Shown: positions 32,551 to 42,944 of the stretch, in pieces
Position numbering within the stretch: position 1 is the first letter of the stretch
Layout: each line of letters opens with the position of its first letter
Assembly (NCBI GenBank): GCA_000149265.1
Contig: CH003232.1
Span: 1,022,176 to 1,086,175, forward strand
DNA: 64,000 nucleotides
Direction: 5' to 3'
Source: Ciona savignyi
Lineage: Eukaryota; Chordata; Ascidiacea; Phlebobranchia; Cionidae
Notes under the pieces: generated by a model
Databases searched by the model: none
Told to the model about the DNA's origin: nothing
What the model saw: only the letters and a program-made list of their open reading frames with translations
Program-made: the position numbers and the translations under genes

Positions 32551-34118
32551 ACGTCCCTTCTAAGTTAAACCACATGTATTTTGTTGAAGTATATTCTTTT
32601 CTTGGTGCACTTACAAATTTCTTCATGTATATAAGCTACTAACTTTTGCAAAGATGGCAAAAAAATGTATATATTTTCCAATTGTCCATTTATGGTAAAT
32701 ATTTTACACATGATAGTTTAATAATTATACTAAGTGCCTTATAAAATACCAAGTAAATATTCAACTCTTTCTTGTCACGTTATCTACAGTACTCAACACA
32801 CTGCAATATTTTCTTGATATGACCTCACAATCGCTCCTGACTGAGGTTTATTTGGCAACGATGGAGTTCTATTACACAACAATGTAGAATACATGTTAAA
32901 AACAAACAATGTACAGTCTGGGTTATAGCAGTCAACCCAGTTGTAAGCCTAATTTGTGTTTTACTATTTTAACCAGAATGGGCCTGAAAGGTTAATTTCA
33001 TTTAATTAGTAATGTGATACTGTCTTTTTAAAAACTGTAATTTAATTTTATCCTTAGTCCGATCTTGTAGGGTTTAATCGTTTTTTTGTTGTGTTTTTTT
33101 TAAGGCAAAGTTAAAACATTGTAGATTTAAATAATCTTTACAGCTTACCATAGTATCATTATACGTTTGTTTTACTTGTAATTATTACCTTGTAGCATAG
33201 TTAAAAAAGTATGAAAGGAAATATTAATAAACAAGCATCGTTTCCACGGAAATTAAGTACAGGACCAAACTTTATTTAGCATGTTAAATCTGTCTTCCAC
33301 TATCATTAGTAGGATCTTAAGATATAGGCGTATCCATGAGACTGAATGTAAAAACATGGGGCGGTTAAATAGGACAAAAAATTGTGGAAGTAACATATTT
33401 ACATCGAGGCTTTGTATCTTATTGGAGTATAATGTTGGTACTTAATGATTCGCCGGTTAAAAATAAATGAAAAGCGACACAAATAGGAAGTTTTTTTATT
33501 TACAAACAAGCACAGTTTTTTTAAATCACCTTAACAAACCACTATAAAAATACGGAAAGAAAGTTTGCAAACCTTTGTTAAATTTTAAACGTATAAAAAA
33601 AACACTGCAACAATATATTTAATTAAGGATACAAAGGTATTGCAATATAATACAGTGTGAGAAAAAGGGCATATAATCAAAAGTAAGCTTATTGTCAAAA
33701 TAGTTCGTGGTATGAAACTAAATTCAAGTACAGCATAGTATGTGAAGTTTTTTAGGTACAGCATAGTGTGTGAAGTTTTAGGATGGTCAATTGTCTTTCA
33801 ATTTATTTGAACCTACAATATATTGGTGGCAAGAAAGTTATGTTTTTCAGCCTCAACTACAAGAACATCCTTGACGGTCCGATTTCAGGTTATTTGTATC
33901 TCTGGTTAAAGTACAACGCCATTTGCCCCTAAGCCTCAACTACAATGACATCACTGGCGTTTAATTACTAAGTGAATTTTTACAGGAGCTTAAACCCCTG
34001 TTCCTTTTTACCCGAAAAATATTCTTAAGTTTCGAGTATGATGAGTTTGAACTTTAAAAGAATCTTGTTTATCCAATGGATTGAAATCGTTTAGCACACC
34101 AGAATCGCAAATTTTTTG
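32551..34118. other. Outer flank of copy C and P450 3' flank; no gene
   Basis: 32551-33020 matches, inverted, the flank of copy 1 (8400-8595 and 7020-7290). 33030-34118 is AT-rich, presumably the 3' UTR and flank of the P450 gene. A reverse-strand AATAAA lies at about 33802-33807, some 310 bases after the P450 stop, and is only a possible polyadenylation signal. Confidence 0.45.
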
Positions 34119-37100
34119 TCACTTGATATTGACAAATTTGAACTGTGGTGGCCGTGACGGGAATGAAACGAGACGGAACGCCACCTTTATCGGGTCTCCG
34201 TGGTACTCGATGCGGTAGTTCGACAACAGAGTTAGGACTAGAAGTTGCAATTCCTGGACGGAGAACTTGCGGCCCGGGCACATTCGCTGACCAAGTCCAA
34301 ACGGGCCTGACATTATAAACCTGAAGATAGATTTCTTATAAATATCGGATACATGTGTTTATTTAGAATATGATAGGATATTCATGTTTATCTCCGTGAA
34401 TGATAAAACCAAGGGGTTAAAACACCGGCAAGCGTCAGATCACCTCGCGCCCACCGTCGGGTTACCGGAGCTATTGCAGTGTGTTGTTTGTGATTTACAC
34501 GTACGTTCAATTTGGTAGCATCCATTATTCCGCTGGGTTCAGGCAGTCTTCATTAAGTTGACCAAGGACACAACCGGCTAGCTAGCGATCATTTTCGAAC
34601 CTTTAACCTTTCGCGTTATAGGCGTCGCACGAAACCACCAGACTTGCCGATCGGATTTAGTCGACTAATAACCTTAAAAGTAATAGCGTGGGCCTTATGC
34701 CCACAGTCAGGTTAACGCAGTGCTATTTTAGTATGTGACGGGGTGCTACAGTTTTTGAACAACCCAGTAAAACCACTGTCTTTAAGTAACCTACGAAAGT
34801 GCCTTCTTAAGACTTAGGTGACAAGTCATAGCTGGTTTTAATTCTACAACCTTTAGCCTGACGATTCGAGGGGCTACGATTGAGGTAACCGAACAAATAG
34901 ATATTATATTCAATGGTATAACTAAATGCTAATTTCCATGTTGAATTAGCTAGAAGTTAAGTTCGAGGTGCAGTTTGCACCCCCGGCAACAGTAATTTTG
35001 CGCCTATGTGTATTTCAGCTTTACCTGTCTTTTTGCCGCTTTTCCACCGACTTTTCCCCTAACCATCTCTCGGGTATGAATGTGTCCGGATCGGTGAAGT
35101 ACTCAGGGTTCCTACTGTTCACCGTGTTCGACGTGTTGAGGATATGGGTACCTTGAGTGAACGGGATAAGATAAGATAGAATTGGATAGGATAGGATATT
35201 CATGTTTATTCACGTAAATGGAAAGTGCGTTATCACACAGGCAATCGTCAGATTACCTTGCGCCCACCGTCGGGTTACCAGAGCTATTGCTGTATGTTAT
35301 GTATGATTTTTCACGTTCCTTTAATATAGTAGAACCCATTAAGTCGATGGGTTCAGGCAATGTTCGTAACGTGCCTTGCGCAAGGACACAACAGACAAGC
35401 TAGCGACCAGTTTCGAACCTGCAACCCTGAAAGGCGACGCACTTAACCACTAGGCCAACCTGTCGGAATGAGGTTTGTATTGATTGGTACACGATAGTTT
35501 AATTTTTCCCGGGTGTACAATGATAGTTGTTTTGCTACGAGTATTTAAAAATGACTGTGTGCCAACAGTCGGGTTGCTTGATCTTTAAGAGTTCAATTAG
35601 TCCATGCTTATTTGGTGGGAAGTAGATCGATGGCGCTCCCAAAAAAGGAACGAATCACCAGCTGTTACTAAGGGATTGTGACATTAGGCTTCACTGTATC
35701 ATTTGTATCAATAAAAATTGATAAAATTATGATTCTGACCTGATTGAACTAAATATTTTTCTTAACTGTTGCATTATTTTTTATTAAGAAATTGATGCAA
35801 TTTTAGTGTATTGTAAGGATAGGGATGTACAGTGCTGGCTTTAAAGTAAAAGCAAAAAAAGCTAATAAGCACGGTTGTAATATACCTGCGGGTACGTTGT
35901 AGCCAGAAAGGATAAGGTCTTTGTTAAATCTCCGAGGCGACGAACTGACGAAGGGGAACATGCGCTGTGTTTCTCTCAAACATGCTTGCAGGTACTTCAG
36001 GTTGTGAAGCGACTGAACAGGAAAAGGATTCATGTTTATCCCCGTGATTAGTAAAACGCAAAAACGGGTTATAATCAGTGATGGGATCCAAGAGGTTCGC
36101 ATGGTTTCGGTGTTAATACGACCGATTTATATACGGGTTTCTTCCTTAGACTTGTTGTTACATTGATCTTTGTGACAAGTACATCATAACTCGAAACTTA
36201 ATTCAGTAAAAATACTTTGCCATTTATTATATTGTGCGTGCGAAACGTGACCGCTTCGAACCCAAAACAAAATAGATCGCTTTTAGAAAACTTAAAAAAA
36301 AATCCTTACTTTGCCATCTATTTTGTCTTGCTTGCTAATGGGCATCACTTCTTGTCGTAACTTCTCCTGTGCTTCAGGATTGGTAGCAAGAGCATAGAGG
36401 AAGAACGCAGCACTGTTGGAGGTCGTGTCTATCCCAGCCACGAGAAACTCCGTCATGAGAATTACTTTTTCACTGAAAAATATATTTTATCTTCACTACT
36501 TTTTTTTGGCTTTAATTTTGAACTCCGGATGGGCTAATTGCTAAGACCGTTTTTGTAAGTCTGTATATGTATCGGTCGCGTTAACCATTCCGCTACACGA
36601 CCGTACCCTGTAATGCAACTTCACGAAAGAGTTTTACGTAAAATTCCCTTATTAAAAGTGATTGAATTAATAATTTTAAAACTATCTGTAAAAATCTCTA
36701 TTAATCCCATAAAGTGTAACATAAGAGGACGTATAACCAATTAAGACCTCTATGCGCGGCAGGATGTGACGAGTGATACCCTTCCTTAGTCAATGTTTTT
36801 AAACGAGTGATTTGCTGAGTAACAATGGTGGTGATTCCCCAATGTTTTTTTTTCAATTAAAAGCAGAATGTACTAGGCTGCGCGCCGATGTTCTTGCATA
36901 GCTGTTAAGTTTTGTAGTAGTGTAGCAGTGGTTTGTGAAATAAAGTTGTTAATTGTACATCTGCTAGCTTTTTTCCTGGGAAAAAGTTGCCGATGTTCCG
37001 TGTGGTAGTTCCACTCTATAAAACCCGGTAATAGGGATAACCCAACTATGCATTGTAATATCTCAATCCTGTCCATTGTGGGCATTATGGATCGTATATT

Positions 37101-40100
37101 ACCCGTGAATAAAGCTCGTTTTACTGTTTTTGTATATAGAATTCAACCCGTATATCGGACGCGTCAACCATTCGGCCACGCGATACTACCTACTATTTGT
37201 TGCAAATGGGACATTCGCACAAGGGACATAGACAGCCTTTAAAGGGAATCAATTTAATACTAACGTTACCTGTCTGTCAGTGAAGAATTATTCAATAAGC
37301 TGTTCAGTTTTGAGTGTCGTTCATCTTTTAATAACCTCTTGATGTGGTCGTTTGTGGAGTTGTACTGTTCTTGCAACGCCAGACGCAAAATCTAAAAGAA
37401 TCACATTAAAAACGTTAGAGGGTGTCTTTGTTTCTAATTTGCTGGTATATAGCCGTGATTCAAAGTCCCTACCATAAACATTTTCACATAAATCAACCTT
37501 GACTTAAGCACACCACTTGTCCATCTGTGCCACATTTCCAAAGTCCCTACCATACACATTTCCACACAAATCAACCTTGATAAGCACACTACCTGTCCAT
37601 CTGTGCCACATTTCCAATGTTCCTACCATACACATTTCCACACAAATCAACCTTGATAAGCACACCACCTGTCCATTTGTGCCACATTTCCAATCTCGAG
37701 ACAAAACACATTAGCAAAAATTACCTTCATATCTTTAGTATTAAAGTATTTCCACAGCGGCAACGAATACAGAAGCTCCCCCATAGATTGAAAGATGCGT
37801 TCATTACAATTGATCATATCTTCTATTTCTTTTCCTGGCCGTTTATCCAATGCCCCTGTGGTGGACAAATTATTCATGTGATTTTGCCTTAATCAGTTCT
37901 ATTTGTTTTTGCTTTAGAATGGGAAAGAATATTCATATTTATCACTTTTGGTATAGCAAAGATCTCGCCCTACAGCCGAGTTATCAGTTTTCACAGCGTG
38001 TTGTATACTGTGCAGACATCATGTATTCAATTAACCTGCACTAAGCGACTTACGCACGCACACAGTCGAACAACTATCAGTTAGTGTCGAACTTATACCT
38101 TTCGGGCTACCCGCTATTGATACCAATGATATCTACATATTAATACATTAACAGAATGATCGAACATGTAATCCGAATGTTTTGGTGGGTTAGTGCGTCG
38201 CATTTTAGCGCAAATGTTATCGCTTCGAAATTGGTCCCTGCTATAGTCGGTTGTGTCCTTGGTTAGCTAGTCGGTTGTGTACGTTGTTACGCAATATCTA
38301 TACCTCTTGTAAGATTTGGAAATTTTTGAAGTGACTGGTTGTAGTATTACCGCAGTTAAATTGACCTGAGCCTAATATTTTTTAATATTAATTTTTCAGT
38401 TATGTATAGAGGTGAAGTTCATAAGTTAGCCTACTGTGTAAAATATTTTAAAACCGCAAATTTTAGTAATATCATAACGTAAAAGTGGTATACAAGTTTT
38501 GAAGTTGGAATAACGTCTTGATATTGCTGGAGTTGCACGTTTTATGACTAGTCCTGTAGATGGCGTATAACCAATTAAGACCTCTATGAACGGCAGGATG
38601 TGACGAGTGGTACCCTCCATGAGTCATTGTTTTTAAACTAGTGTTTTGCTGAGTAACAATGGTGGTGATTCCCCAATGTTTGTTTTGTTGAAAGCAGCAT
38701 GTGCTAGGCTGCGCGCCGGTGTTCTCGTTTAGCTGTAAAGTTTTGTAATCGTGGAGCAGTGCTTTGTAAAATAAAGGTGTTGAATGTGCATCTGCTAGCT
38801 GTTTTGTTGGAAAAAAGTTGCCGATGTACGAAGGGGTATGGGCTCAAAATTTTTAAACAAAATTTTGTAGGGTTTTGAGTTTAGGTTGCAGATCCAAGCT
38901 TCTAATTTTGAATTGTGAAAAAATCTAAGACTTCCTATGTCAGGATTTTGAGTGACAGTCGTTTTCTGTGAGGTCAGTTTGCATTGGGAGATAGGGAAAA
39001 TAATTAGTTGAACGCCTCCTAAATGAAAAACGGGCTATTTTGAATTTTGGGCCAAAATCTCCAAATTTATAGAAATTTGAGTGTGGATAAATGTTACTAG
39101 TCAACTGTTTGTCTAAAATCTTACACTTAATTACTTATGCTAATTAGCAAAGTAATTAATTAGTCATTTTTTCTCATTTTTGGTTGTTTTCACTCCGGTA
39201 GAGGGTCGTTCGGATATTTTTTCAAGAACCTAACTTCGAATGGCTTTTATAAATACCAGACAATCTTTCGATACAGACTGTTAATCCGATTTATGATATA
39301 GGACTGAAAAATGTACTCCTCTTGGTATCCACATGTGTACCTTTTTTTCATATTTTTCAATTTTTGGGCAGGTGTGAAGGCCTAGATGTGTTGTTGGACA
39401 CTTATGCATACAGAAGATATAAAAACTTACCAATCCTAACCATCCTTGATTGTCAAACATTGATGAAAGAAGTGGAGGCGGATAAAATGTGGTCACACGA
39501 GGCTCAAAGGTGACATTGGGTGTGTTTTTTTACTCAAAAACAACTATTTGTACCCTGGTTATGGACTTTAAACCTTTCAAATTACAGTAAAAAAATGTGC
39601 TGAAACTTGTGGAACATCAAGCAGTGAATTTTAATGTGTACGAAGAGTTTCAGTCATCACCAGTGACACTGTCGCCAAATGAAATCTACAGAATGACCAC
39701 CCTTCAGTCGAAGGCCTGTAATAGCCGAAGCAGTCAACCGAAAGGGTTAAAATTTGGACCAGAGTCTCACAGAATGACCTCTACTAGTAAGTTCAAACAG
39801 TTTAAACCAAACTGGAACGGTCACCGTTTCCAAGATGGCGTATAACCAATTAAGACCTCTATGAACGGCAGGATGTGACGAGTGGTACCCTCCATGAGTC
39901 ATTGTTTTTAAACTAGTGTTTTGCTGAGTAACAATGGTGGTGATTCCCCAATGTTTGTTTTGTTGAAAGCAGCATGTGCTAGGCTGCGCGCCGGTGTTCT
40001 CGTTTAGCTGTAAAGTTTTGTAATCGTGGAGCAGTGCTTTGTAAAATAAAGGTGTTGAATGTGCATCTGCTAGCTGTTTTGTTGGAAAAAAGTTGCCGAC

Positions 40101-42944
40101 GTGTACGAAGCGGGTATGGGCTCAAAATTTTTAAACAAAATTTTGTAGGGTTTTGAGTTTAGGTTGCAGATCCAAGCTTCAATTTTGAATTGTGAAAAAA
40201 TCTAAGACTTCCTATGTCAGGATTTTGAGTGACAGTCGTTTTTGTGAGGTCAGTTTGCATTGGAGAGATAGGGAAAATAATTAGTTGAACGCCTCCTGTA
40301 TTGTGCTACGTCAGGTTTAGTAGGCGCCGCGGAAATACGTAACGTATGTGCTATAGCATAGCAATAGGTGTAATACATACCAAATCTTGTTTGTAGTGTA
40401 AATATACCAGCTCCTTCAAATGACCAACGATTCAATGCCTTTCCAAAGTCGGGAACCTGGATAAATGGTTTACTTAGAAAGGGATATTCATATTTATCTC
40501 CGTAAAAAGGAAAACGCATATGCGTTAAGACACGGACAATCGTCTTTACCTCGCGCCCACCGTCGAGTTATCGGAGCTATTGTAGGGTGTAATGTATGAT
40601 TGAGAATTTCTCAAAATTGATAAAAAACCATTATTCCATCTCTATAGTGGCGTTATATTAGAGGTGGCGTTCAAATACATGTTTTACAGGACCTATATTC
40701 GGGTATTGTAACCAAAATGTCCTGCCAGTTGGTCTAGCGGTTAAGTGCGTCGTCTTTCAATCGAAAGGTTGAAGGTTATCTTAATAGCCATTTATATGTA
40801 ACGCATACAAGCTATTAATAGTACTATAGTAGGCCTGCCACCGTTACCTCATTATTTTTGTTCATGTTTCGCTCGATAAATTGTTGGAAGTCTCGAGCTA
40901 CCTGTCGGTGTTGTTCGGTGTACTCCCACACCTCTGCGTTTTGCAAAAAATGCTGATTCACGATCTGACGTACCTGTGATGACGCAGAGTTTGACCTCAT
41001 GTTGCAAAAGTGGATGAGTTCGGTTGTATGGCTGAATGGTTAACGCGACAGATGTGTGGGGGTTGTATGGAAAACGGAATTGGTGATGGGTACAACATGG
41101 TTTCGAAACTTAGCTAGGGTGATAGAATAACAAAAAATGTTGTAGGTAGGATACTCATGTTTATCCCCGTGAATGGGAAAACCAAGGGGTTAACACACGG
41201 GCAATCGTCATATCACCTCGCGCCCATTGTCGGGTTACTGGAGCTATTGCAGTGTATTGTGTATGATTCACACGTTACTTTAATTTCGTAGAATTAATTC
41301 ACTTAATTCAGGCAATGTCCGTTAAGTACCTGCAAACCTTAGGATGGAAACCGACGCACTAAACCAGGGATGTCCGACCTGCGGCCCACCTGAGATTTTT
41401 GTGCGGCCCGCTAGTTATTTTCGCTCCAAGTAGTATTTTGAACTTTGAATCTTAGCCAAATTAATATGTATCAGTCAGCTTTTAGGGGCGCAGTTATAGT
41501 AGGTTTAGGATGGGAGCAACAGGAATACAGGATTATAAATTAATGGTTTTTAATTGTTTCTTTATGTACCAACTTTTCTTGAAATTTAATAGGTTCTGCG
41601 ACCCATTGAATTATTTTAAGTGAAAATGCGGCTTACTGCAATAAAATGTTGGTTATCCCTGCACTAAACCGCTAGGCAAATCTGTTTGAAAAATGTATGC
41701 TAAAGGTAAATGAAGGCCAACGGCTTTAACATATAGCACAGTGTTATAATTAAGTATTTTAGTACAAGTCACTCTCTTGCAATTAAGGTTAAGTTTTGAC
41801 AAGTCAAGTCAAATCTAAGTAGGTCAGACTGTCGCTATACCAAGCACATGGATAAACATGGGTATTATTTATAAATGTAGATGGTTGTGTCATTTATTAA
41901 TAGGTCTACATCGTAACTGGTTTTTGGTTGTATGGTACCAAGCATATGGATAAACATGGGTATCATTTCCTATAAATGCCTACCCTTAGCCATTCGTTGC
42001 CGTTTGAGTTAGTCAGCCCGTGGTACTCTTTTCGCTCGTCTCGGATTTTAGCCACCGGACCCAGCGGGTCTCGGAAAGGACATTTCTCCTCATTTCTGAA
42101 CATGATCTCCGTGTTTTCGGGAGAGGACGTAAAAACCATTGTTTCGGTCACGCCTGGATGGAGAAGTGATTACTTAAGATTTTTATGTTTAATCACAGTG
42201 AATCAAAAAAATACATTGGACTTTATCACAAGGGAAATTTTTAGGCTACACCTCGCGCACAACGTTTACTTACCTGGTAAAATGTTTTCCTTAAAAATCG
42301 GCCCTAGCTCCTTATGCCGCTGGATCCAGTGTTCGCCTACGTAACTCGGGTTAAAGTTGTTGAGCGGGGTATATTCAAGTGCTGTGCCGATCAGCGGGTA
42401 ATTGGTCGGTTCAGGGATTTCCTCGAAGGAGGCAATACAACCACGGCCTGTTATAAAATGTATGTTTCAGATAAAATAGAATATTCTTGTTTTATCCTTT
42501 AAATAATAAAAAAAAATACAAGAGACGTTTTTAAACGGGCGATCGTCAAGTTACCTTGGCCCACAGTAAACGATTTCATCTGAATGGAAACGCAATAATC
42601 CACTCAACTATTGGGCAAGATATCCAACACTTAAAAGGTACAAGTGATTGGCCAAGTACCCACGCATCCAGCAAGTCATTTGTCACAAGAGGTTTAATAC
42701 AATACCTCACAAATAGGATATACCAAATACCACTTAAAAGTACGGTCGTTAGACGAAATGGTTAACGCGACCGATACATATCATGAGTTGGCTCGTTAAA
42801 AAAAACTTGGCTCGGTTAAAAAATAAAGATAATTTACTAACCTTCACGAGCGATCATCTGGCTCCATGCTGCCTGTTGGTGGACAGGACAAGACGAGGAA
42901 AATCGTACAAAAGCGGGAAAAGGCAGTTTTGTTATTCGTTTCAT
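34119..42944 (-). CDS. Mitochondrial-clan cytochrome P450, complete, 11 exons
   Basis: Exons in order: 42842-42944, 42274-42447, 41984-42153, 40848-40973, 40381-40456, 37725-37855, 37270-37391, 36310-36472, 35886-36012, 35025-35151 and 34119-34320 (TGA). All are GT-AG and in phase, giving 506 residues. The first exon is a basic, Ser-rich mitochondrial-type leader (MKRITKLPFPAFVRFSSS), then FEEIPEPTNYPLIGTALEYT. Helix I has AGIDTT at about 313-318, ExxR is ETQR at about 369-372, and PERW precedes the haem loop FGLGQRMCPGR with Cys at about 454. The overall pattern, including RWSFEGAGIFTLQTRFG, fits the CYP11/24/27 clan, haem monooxygenases served by adrenodoxin in the mitochondrial matrix. The subfamily cannot be set by eye. 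Introns hold SINEs, a hAT MITE and an LTR-like element, none of which touch exons. Confidence 0.92.
34368..34650 (-). mobile_element. SINE in last P450 intron
   Basis: Tail near 34370 with gataggatattcatgtttat, the centre ctcgcgcccaccgtcgggtt, and a 5' head with gcgtcgcacgaaaccaccag. Confidence 0.8.
35178..35465 (-). mobile_element. SINE in P450 intron 9
   Basis: Full-length: an ataggataggatattc tail, cgcccaccgtcgggttacca in the centre, and gcgacgcacttaaccactag at the tRNA-like end. Confidence 0.8.
36725..37000. repeat. Solo copy related to the LTR-like repeat
   Basis: Matches the 38558 and 39833 repeats over gtataaccaattaagacctc, taacaatggtggtgattccc, aggctgcgcgccg and catctgctagct, with more divergence. 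It lies in P450 intron 7 and may be a solo LTR of an older insertion. Confidence 0.65.
37455..37700. repeat. 76-bp minisatellite, three units
   Basis: Units contain accatacacatttccacaca, accttgataagcacac and ctgtccatctgtgccacatt. This cluster lies in P450 intron 6, close to exon 6. The same unit is found at five other places in the window. Confidence 0.85.
38558..40294 (+). mobile_element. Short LTR-like element with exon-like interior, in P450 intron 5
   Basis: Two nearly identical direct repeats of about 460 bp (38558-39017 and 39833-40294) flank about 815 bp. CCTGT occurs just before the left repeat (38553-38557) and just after the right one (40295-40299), as a 5-bp target duplication would. 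The interior lacks recognisable gag or pol. It contains an exon-like segment at 39372-39509 (acceptor tttgggcag, donor AAAG|gtgac) reading YRRYKNLPILTILDCQTLMK, and a second open stretch at about 39597-39845, but the two do not join in one frame. It resembles a terminal-repeat element carrying a captured gene fragment. Confidence 0.65.
40480..40775. mobile_element. SINE fragments in P450 intron 4
   Basis: A minus-strand 3' part at about 40480-40610 (cctcgcgcccaccgtcgagt) and, in the opposite sense, a plus-strand 5' tRNA-like head at about 40720-40775 (ttggtctagcggttaagtgc). Confidence 0.7.
41140..41690 (-). mobile_element. SINE interrupted by a hAT MITE, P450 intron 3
   Basis: SINE 3' and central parts run from 41140 to 41364 and its head resumes after 41662 (cactaaaccgctaggcaa). 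The interruption is the 297-bp element at 41365-41661. Confidence 0.8.
41365..41661. mobile_element. hAT-type MITE with 8-bp target duplication CACTAAAC
   Basis: It starts CAGGGATGTCCGACC and ends GGTTATCCCTG, imperfect inverted termini. CACTAAAC occurs immediately before (41357-41364) and after (41662-41669), the 8-bp duplication typical of hAT elements. At 297 bp with no open frame it is non-autonomous. The opening sequence resembles the common hAT start CAGxGxTGTCCAACCTGCGG. Confidence 0.88.
42485..42840. repeat. Second tRNA-like SINE family fragment in P450 intron 1
   Basis: Contains gacgaaatggttaacgcgac followed by cgatacatatcatgagttgg. The A-box-like portion resembles ggtcgtgtggcctaatggtt copies at 62485-62610 and elsewhere. 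No gene is seen in this intron. Confidence 0.5.

Noticed and set aside
39597..39845. Second captured exon joined to 39372-39509
   Set aside because: Joining at the visible acceptor gives a stop at once; left as an unexplained open stretch.
38558..40294. Endogenous retrovirus
   Set aside because: No gag, protease, reverse transcriptase or integrase motif in the 815-bp interior; only terminal repeats are retro-like.
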